Of a stretch of DNA of 7,659 bases, positions 5,625 to 7,659 are shown piece after piece. The position numbers and the translations under genes are program-made. Source of the stretch: an uncultured Eubacteriales bacterium (GTDB taxonomy: Bacteria > Bacillota > Clostridia > Monoglobales > Monoglobaceae). The stretch spans positions 1 through 7,659 of the forward strand of contig CAJLFL010000087.1 of the NCBI GenBank assembly GCA_905205855.1, in the 5' to 3' direction. Every line of letters begins with the position of its first letter. The first letter of the stretch is position 1. Under the pieces are notes generated by a model. That model searched no databases, was not told where the DNA came from, and saw only the letters and a program-made list of their open reading frames with translations.

Positions 5625-5837
5625 ATGCCGATTAAGTATGATAAATTGATGGTTTTGTTAAAGGAAAAAGGGTATACCACATATAAAATACGAAAAGACA
5701 AGTTAATTGGTCAGGGAACATTGACCGCTCTAAAAAATGGAACCGGTGGGCTTGACAGTAAAACAATATCGCGCCTTTGCAATGTCTTAGAGTGTCAGCC
5801 GGGCGATATAATGGAATATGTACCCGATGAGGAATAG
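5625..5837 (+). CDS. Small Xre-family helix-turn-helix regulator (YozG/HTH_26-like)
   Basis: This 70-residue protein is essentially one Cro/C1-type DNA-binding domain. Helix 2 and recognition helix 3 fall around TTYKIRKDKLIGQGTLTALKNG, followed by the family-typical DSKTISRLCNVLECQPGDIMEYVPDEE, in which C-x-P-x-D-I-M is a strong signature. It is a cytoplasmic transcription factor with no sensor domain, and such proteins often control their own operon or a mobile element. The ribosome binding site GGGGG (5613-5617) is 7 bases from the ATG and starts right after the IS end, so the native promoter has been displaced or lost. The next gene follows 18 bases after the stop and is probably co-transcribed. 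Confidence 0.88.
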   Translation: MPIKYDKLMVLLKEKGYTTYKIRKDKLIGQGTLTALKNGTGGLDSKTISRLCNVLECQPGDIMEYVPDEE

Positions 5838-5855
5838 ATTTAAGGAGTGGGGACA

Positions 5856-6152
5856 TTGTGTATTGGTCTTTATGACAAAGTAGAGTTAAAGGACGGCAGA
5901 ATAGCAACAATCGTTGAAATATATGAGCAAGGAAAGGCATATGAAGCCGATATAAAAACGGCTGATGACTGTATAACGGATACCATAAAACAAGATGATA
6001 TAAAACAGCATTTGTATTTGGATGAGGATTTAGAGGTTGATAATAACATCTCTGTCGAAACCGATTTGACGGACGAAGAAAAAGACATTATCAAGCGTGG
6101 GCGCAAAGAGTACGAAAACGGAAATTTTGTGCCGCTTGACAGCCTAAATTAA
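5856..6152 (+). CDS. Small acidic protein of unknown function, DUF4926-like with an antitoxin-like tail
   Basis: About 98 residues. I place the start at TTG 5856: AAGGAG (5842-5847) is 8 bases upstream, whereas the in-frame GTG at 5847 overlaps that site. The N-terminal half (MCIGLYDKVELKDGRIATIVEIYEQG and so on) reads as a small beta-barrel, similar in pattern to DUF4926-type proteins (LYDxV.LkDG..a.IVE...g.aYE.Di). The C-terminal third (LTDEEKDIIKRGRKEYENGNFVPLDSLN) is helical and charged and ends in G-x-F-V-P-L-D, which resembles the toxin-binding tails of RelB/Phd-type antitoxins. No toxin gene follows; a terminator comes about 50 bases later. The family link and the antitoxin comparison are from memory of patterns and are uncertain. 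It lies in an operon with the HTH gene. Confidence 0.7.
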   Translation: MCIGLYDKVELKDGRIATIVEIYEQGKAYEADIKTADDCITDTIKQDDIKQHLYLDEDLEVDNNISVETDLTDEEKDIIKRGRKEYENGNFVPLDSLN

Positions 6153-6154
6153 AT

Positions 6155-6200
6155 ACAGAGTATATCCGCAGATTTCGCAGTCCTTAAAAACAGAGTATAT
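6155..6200. repeat. Two direct copies of ACAGAGTATAT
   Basis: ACAGAGTATAT occurs at 6155-6165 and 6190-6200, 35 bases apart, between the stop codon of the small acidic protein and its terminator. This may be a duplication scar or a pair of binding sites; no function can be read from it. Confidence 0.5.
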
Positions 6201-6224
6201 ACGCTCCGATTCGGGGCGTTTTTT
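6201..6224 (+). terminator. Intrinsic terminator of the HTH operon
   Basis: ACGCTCCG (6201-6208) pairs with CGGGGCGT (6212-6219), including one G-T pair, around the loop ATT. Six T (6219-6224) follow. This is a textbook Rho-independent terminator 48 bases after the stop codon. Confidence 0.85.
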
Positions 6225-6529
6225 ATGTGTAAGTAAGCATTATATTTACGCAGATATAATGCCGCTTAAATACTACAAAATACTACTTTTGATCGTGATG
6301 TTGCATATAGGTAATACCGAACACGGTTTTTTGAAACAAAGCGGAGCGGCGGTGTAAGTATGGAAAAGTACGGAAGCAAAAAGAGGTATATTATAAGCCG
6401 CAGAGGTATAAAAAATCAACCTGAAAAACCCTAAAAATTATTATTTATATGATATTGTTAAAGTTTTACCAGCAGGTCAATAGTAGGTTTTTAATAAACA
6501 ACCCAAAACATAAAAGTTTGTAACATACA
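6225..6529. other. Gene-poor stretch with an inverted repeat and a 24-residue ORF
   Basis: No convincing gene is present in these roughly 300 bases. GCATTATAT (6237-6245) and ATATAATGC (6254-6262) form a perfect 9-bp inverted repeat with an 8-base spacer. ATG 6360 opens a basic 24-codon frame (MEKYGSKKRYIISRRGIKNQ and four more residues) ending at TAA 6432-6434, preceded by a poor GGAG-like site. A frame just upstream reads MLHIGNTEHGFLKQSGAAV before a stop. Together they look like decayed remnants of a mobile-element or regulatory gene beside the tRNA, but no family can be named. Confidence 0.4.
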
Positions 6530-6555
6530 AAAAAGCCTGTTTTTACGGGCTTTTT
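6530..6555 (-). terminator. Terminator of tRNA-Thr
   Basis: AAAAAGCCTG (6530-6539) pairs with CGGGCTTTTT (6546-6555) around a T-rich 6-base loop. On the minus strand the hairpin begins two bases after the tRNA CCA end and finishes in a run of T. It can also work on the + strand. Confidence 0.85.
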
Positions 6556-6556
6556 A

Positions 6557-6632
6557 TGGAGCTGGTGATGCGACTTGAACGCACGACCTTCTCATTACGA
6601 GTGAGATGCTCTACCAACTGAGCTACACCAGC
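6557..6632 (-). tRNA. tRNA-Thr (anticodon CGU)
   Basis: On the minus strand this 76-base gene folds into a full cloverleaf. The acceptor stem GCTGGTG pairs with CACCAGC. The D arm is GCTC-AGTTGGTA-GAGC. The anticodon stem TCTCA/TGAGA encloses the loop CTCGTAA with anticodon CGT, reading ACG threonine codons. The T arm is GTGCG-TTCAAGT-CGCAT. The discriminator base is T, and CCA is encoded. It is a single-gene unit with its own promoter and terminator. Confidence 0.96.
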
Positions 6633-6656
6633 ATATATTTTCAGTCAACGAAAGTG

Positions 6657-6685
6657 AGTATATCATAATTATTCTGTTTTGTCAA
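6657..6685 (-). promoter_or_regulatory. Promoter of tRNA-Thr
   Basis: On the minus strand, TTGACA (6685-6680), a 17-base spacer and TATACT (6662-6657) form a near-perfect SigA promoter. The tRNA starts about 25 bases beyond the -10 box, leaving a short leader for RNase P to remove. Confidence 0.85.
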
Positions 6686-6714
6686 GAATAATTAAATCAA
6701 TCCTTAAAACGGTC

Positions 6715-6743
6715 TTGACACAGTCGGGATGGGGTAATATAAT
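6715..6743 (+). promoter_or_regulatory. Consensus SigA promoter of the MATE gene
   Basis: TTGACA (6715-6720), a 17-base spacer and TATAAT (6738-6743) match the consensus completely. The predicted start near 6750 gives a leader of about 75 bases. TATAAT also forms an inverted repeat with ATTATA (6751-6756), a possible repressor site over the transcription start. AAGGAGAGG (6812-6820) is the ribosome binding site. Confidence 0.85.
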
Positions 6744-6825
6744 TATGTAGATTATACAGCAGAACCCGATACGTCCCGTAAAAAACACAATATAATATGG
6801 GGTTGTTTTGTAAGGAGAGGTAATA

Positions 6826-7641
6826 ATGGGAACGCCGATGACAGAGGCGAGCTTTTTCGGAACGGAGAAAACAAGCAGAATACTGCTTAAAATTGCGCTG
6901 CCGGTTATGCTTACACAGCTTATACAGGCAATGTATAATATAGTAGACAGCTTTTTTGTGGGAAAGTATTCCGCAGACGCCCTTACTGCCCTTACGGTTA
7001 TTTATCCGCTGCAGCTGATTATAATAGCCCTTGCAGTGGGGACAGGTGTGGGCGTTAATACATATATGGCAAGGAAGTACGCACAGGACAGGACCTCTGA
7101 CGCGGATAATGCCGCGGGCTGCGGGATGGTTTTGGCAGCGGCCTCATGGCTGATACTTATGATTACAGCACTTCTTGTTATGCATCCGTATGTTATGATG
7201 TTGGCAAGCTCTGAGGGAGCTATAAATGATGCTGTTGTTTACGGCAATATTGTTTGTATCGGAAGCTTGGGAATCTTCCTTGAGGGAAACTGGACAAAGG
7301 TTCTTCAGACTGAGGGAAATATGCGGCTGCCTATGGCGGCTCAGATTATCGGTGTGCTTGTAAATATCGTACTTGATCCGATACTGATTTTCGGTATCGG
7401 ACCGTTTCCGCAGCTTGGAGTTGCAGGTGCGGCGTACGCTACCGTTCTGGGACAGTGGACAGCGGCAGTGATAACCGGAGTAAAGGGGTTTTGCCGTCCG
7501 CCCGCATTTAAAGCTATGCCGCATTATTTCAAAAAGATATATTTTTACGGATATTCGTCTATAGTTATGCAAAGCCTGTATACAGTATATATTTTTGCGC
7601 TTAATGTTAGGCATACGGGAGTCGAACACAATATGGTTTAA
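6826..7641 (+). CDS. MATE-family multidrug/sodium antiporter, C-terminally truncated
   Basis: The 271-residue frame starts at ATG 6826, 5 bases after a strong AAGGAGAGG site. It matches the N-terminal lobe of a MATE transporter: ILLKIALPVMLTQLIQAMYNIVDSFFVG in the first membrane helix, ALTVIYPLQLIIIALAVGTGVGVNTYMARKYAQ, LEGNWTKVLQTEGNMRLPM, and IVLDPILIFGIGPFPQLGVAGAAYATVLGQW. Roughly six membrane helices and the start of the seventh (SIVMQSLYTVYIFALN) are present. MATE proteins export drugs or metabolites in exchange for H+ or Na+ through the cytoplasmic membrane and normally have about 450 residues and 12 helices. From residue 261 the sequence (VRHTGVEHNMV, stop) no longer resembles the family. 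The second lobe is missing, so the product should not transport. Confidence 0.88.
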   Translation: MGTPMTEASFFGTEKTSRILLKIALPVMLTQLIQAMYNIVDSFFVGKYSADALTALTVIYPLQLIIIALAVGTGVGVNTYMARKYAQDRTSDADNAAGCGMVLAAASWLILMITALLVMHPYVMMLASSEGAINDAVVYGNIVCIGSLGIFLEGNWTKVLQTEGNMRLPMAAQIIGVLVNIVLDPILIFGIGPFPQLGVAGAAYATVLGQWTAAVITGVKGFCRPPAFKAMPHYFKKIYFYGYSSIVMQSLYTVYIFALNVRHTGVEHNMV

Positions 7642-7659
7642 ACAGGCAAATTTAAGAAA

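Noticed and set aside
6155..6262. CRISPR array
   Set aside because: There are only two copies of an 11-base repeat and one inverted repeat, with no regular repeat-spacer pattern and no cas genes.
6744..6825. Riboswitch in the MATE leader (preQ1-I- or guanidine-like)
   Set aside because: The A-rich TAAAAAACAC looked suggestive, but I could not form the required stem or find the conserved loop motifs; only a 5-bp pairing is available.
7144..7629. 161-residue minus-strand frame
   Set aside because: It is antisense to the MATE gene and rich in Arg/Ser/Cys/His, as expected for a complement of membrane-helix codons.

Overview
The window looks like chromosome of a low-to-moderate GC Firmicute of class Clostridia, probably a gut-type Lachnospiraceae or Oscillospiraceae. 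This is an inference from strong AGGAGG-type ribosome binding sites, consensus SigA promoters (TTGACA / 17 bp / TATAAT), a multidomain cyclic-di-GMP protein of a style common in those families, an IS481-type transposase and a YozG-like small HTH regulator. No rRNA or other taxonomic marker is present.

Layout. (1) 59-1567, + strand: a beta-lactamase-family serine hydrolase whose N-terminus is cut by an in-frame amber codon at 137-139. (2) 1652-1675: a hairpin shared by the converging units. (3) 4389-1679, - strand: a two-gene signalling operon. The first gene is a REC / HD-GYP / PAS / Cys-rich sensor / GGDEF protein, broken by one in-frame ochre codon at 3616-3618. The second is a free-standing Hpt phosphotransfer protein. 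A fully consensus promoter drives the operon, and an 18-bp perfect palindrome lies just upstream of it. (4) 4488-5610: a complete IS481-family insertion sequence with 27-bp imperfect terminal repeats and an intact transposase. Its leader has repeats arranged so that read-through transcripts would mask the transposase ribosome binding site. I see no target duplication. (5) 5625-6152, + strand: a small Xre/YozG-type regulator and a small acidic protein, ending in a clear terminator. (6) 6225-6529: mostly non-coding DNA with an inverted repeat and a tiny ORF. (7) 6557-6632, - strand: tRNA-Thr(CGU) with its own promoter and terminator. (8) 6826-7641, + strand: the N-terminal half of a MATE efflux transporter behind a consensus promoter. 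Its reading frame leaves the family at about residue 261 and stops 18 bases before the window ends.

How the genes work together. The coherent unit is the minus-strand cassette. A receiver controls a protein carrying both a c-di-GMP phosphodiesterase (HD-GYP) and a c-di-GMP synthase (GGDEF with an RxxD inhibitory site). An Hpt protein encoded 20 bases downstream could deliver or remove phosphate at the receiver. The other genes are not obviously linked to it.

Three otherwise well-preserved genes in 7.6 kb are each interrupted. TAG is used as the normal terminal stop by at least three genes here, so recoding is unlikely. Real decay or base-level sequence error are the main alternatives. I found no convincing wholly new system; the most interesting items are the IS leader architecture and the split c-di-GMP/Hpt cassette.
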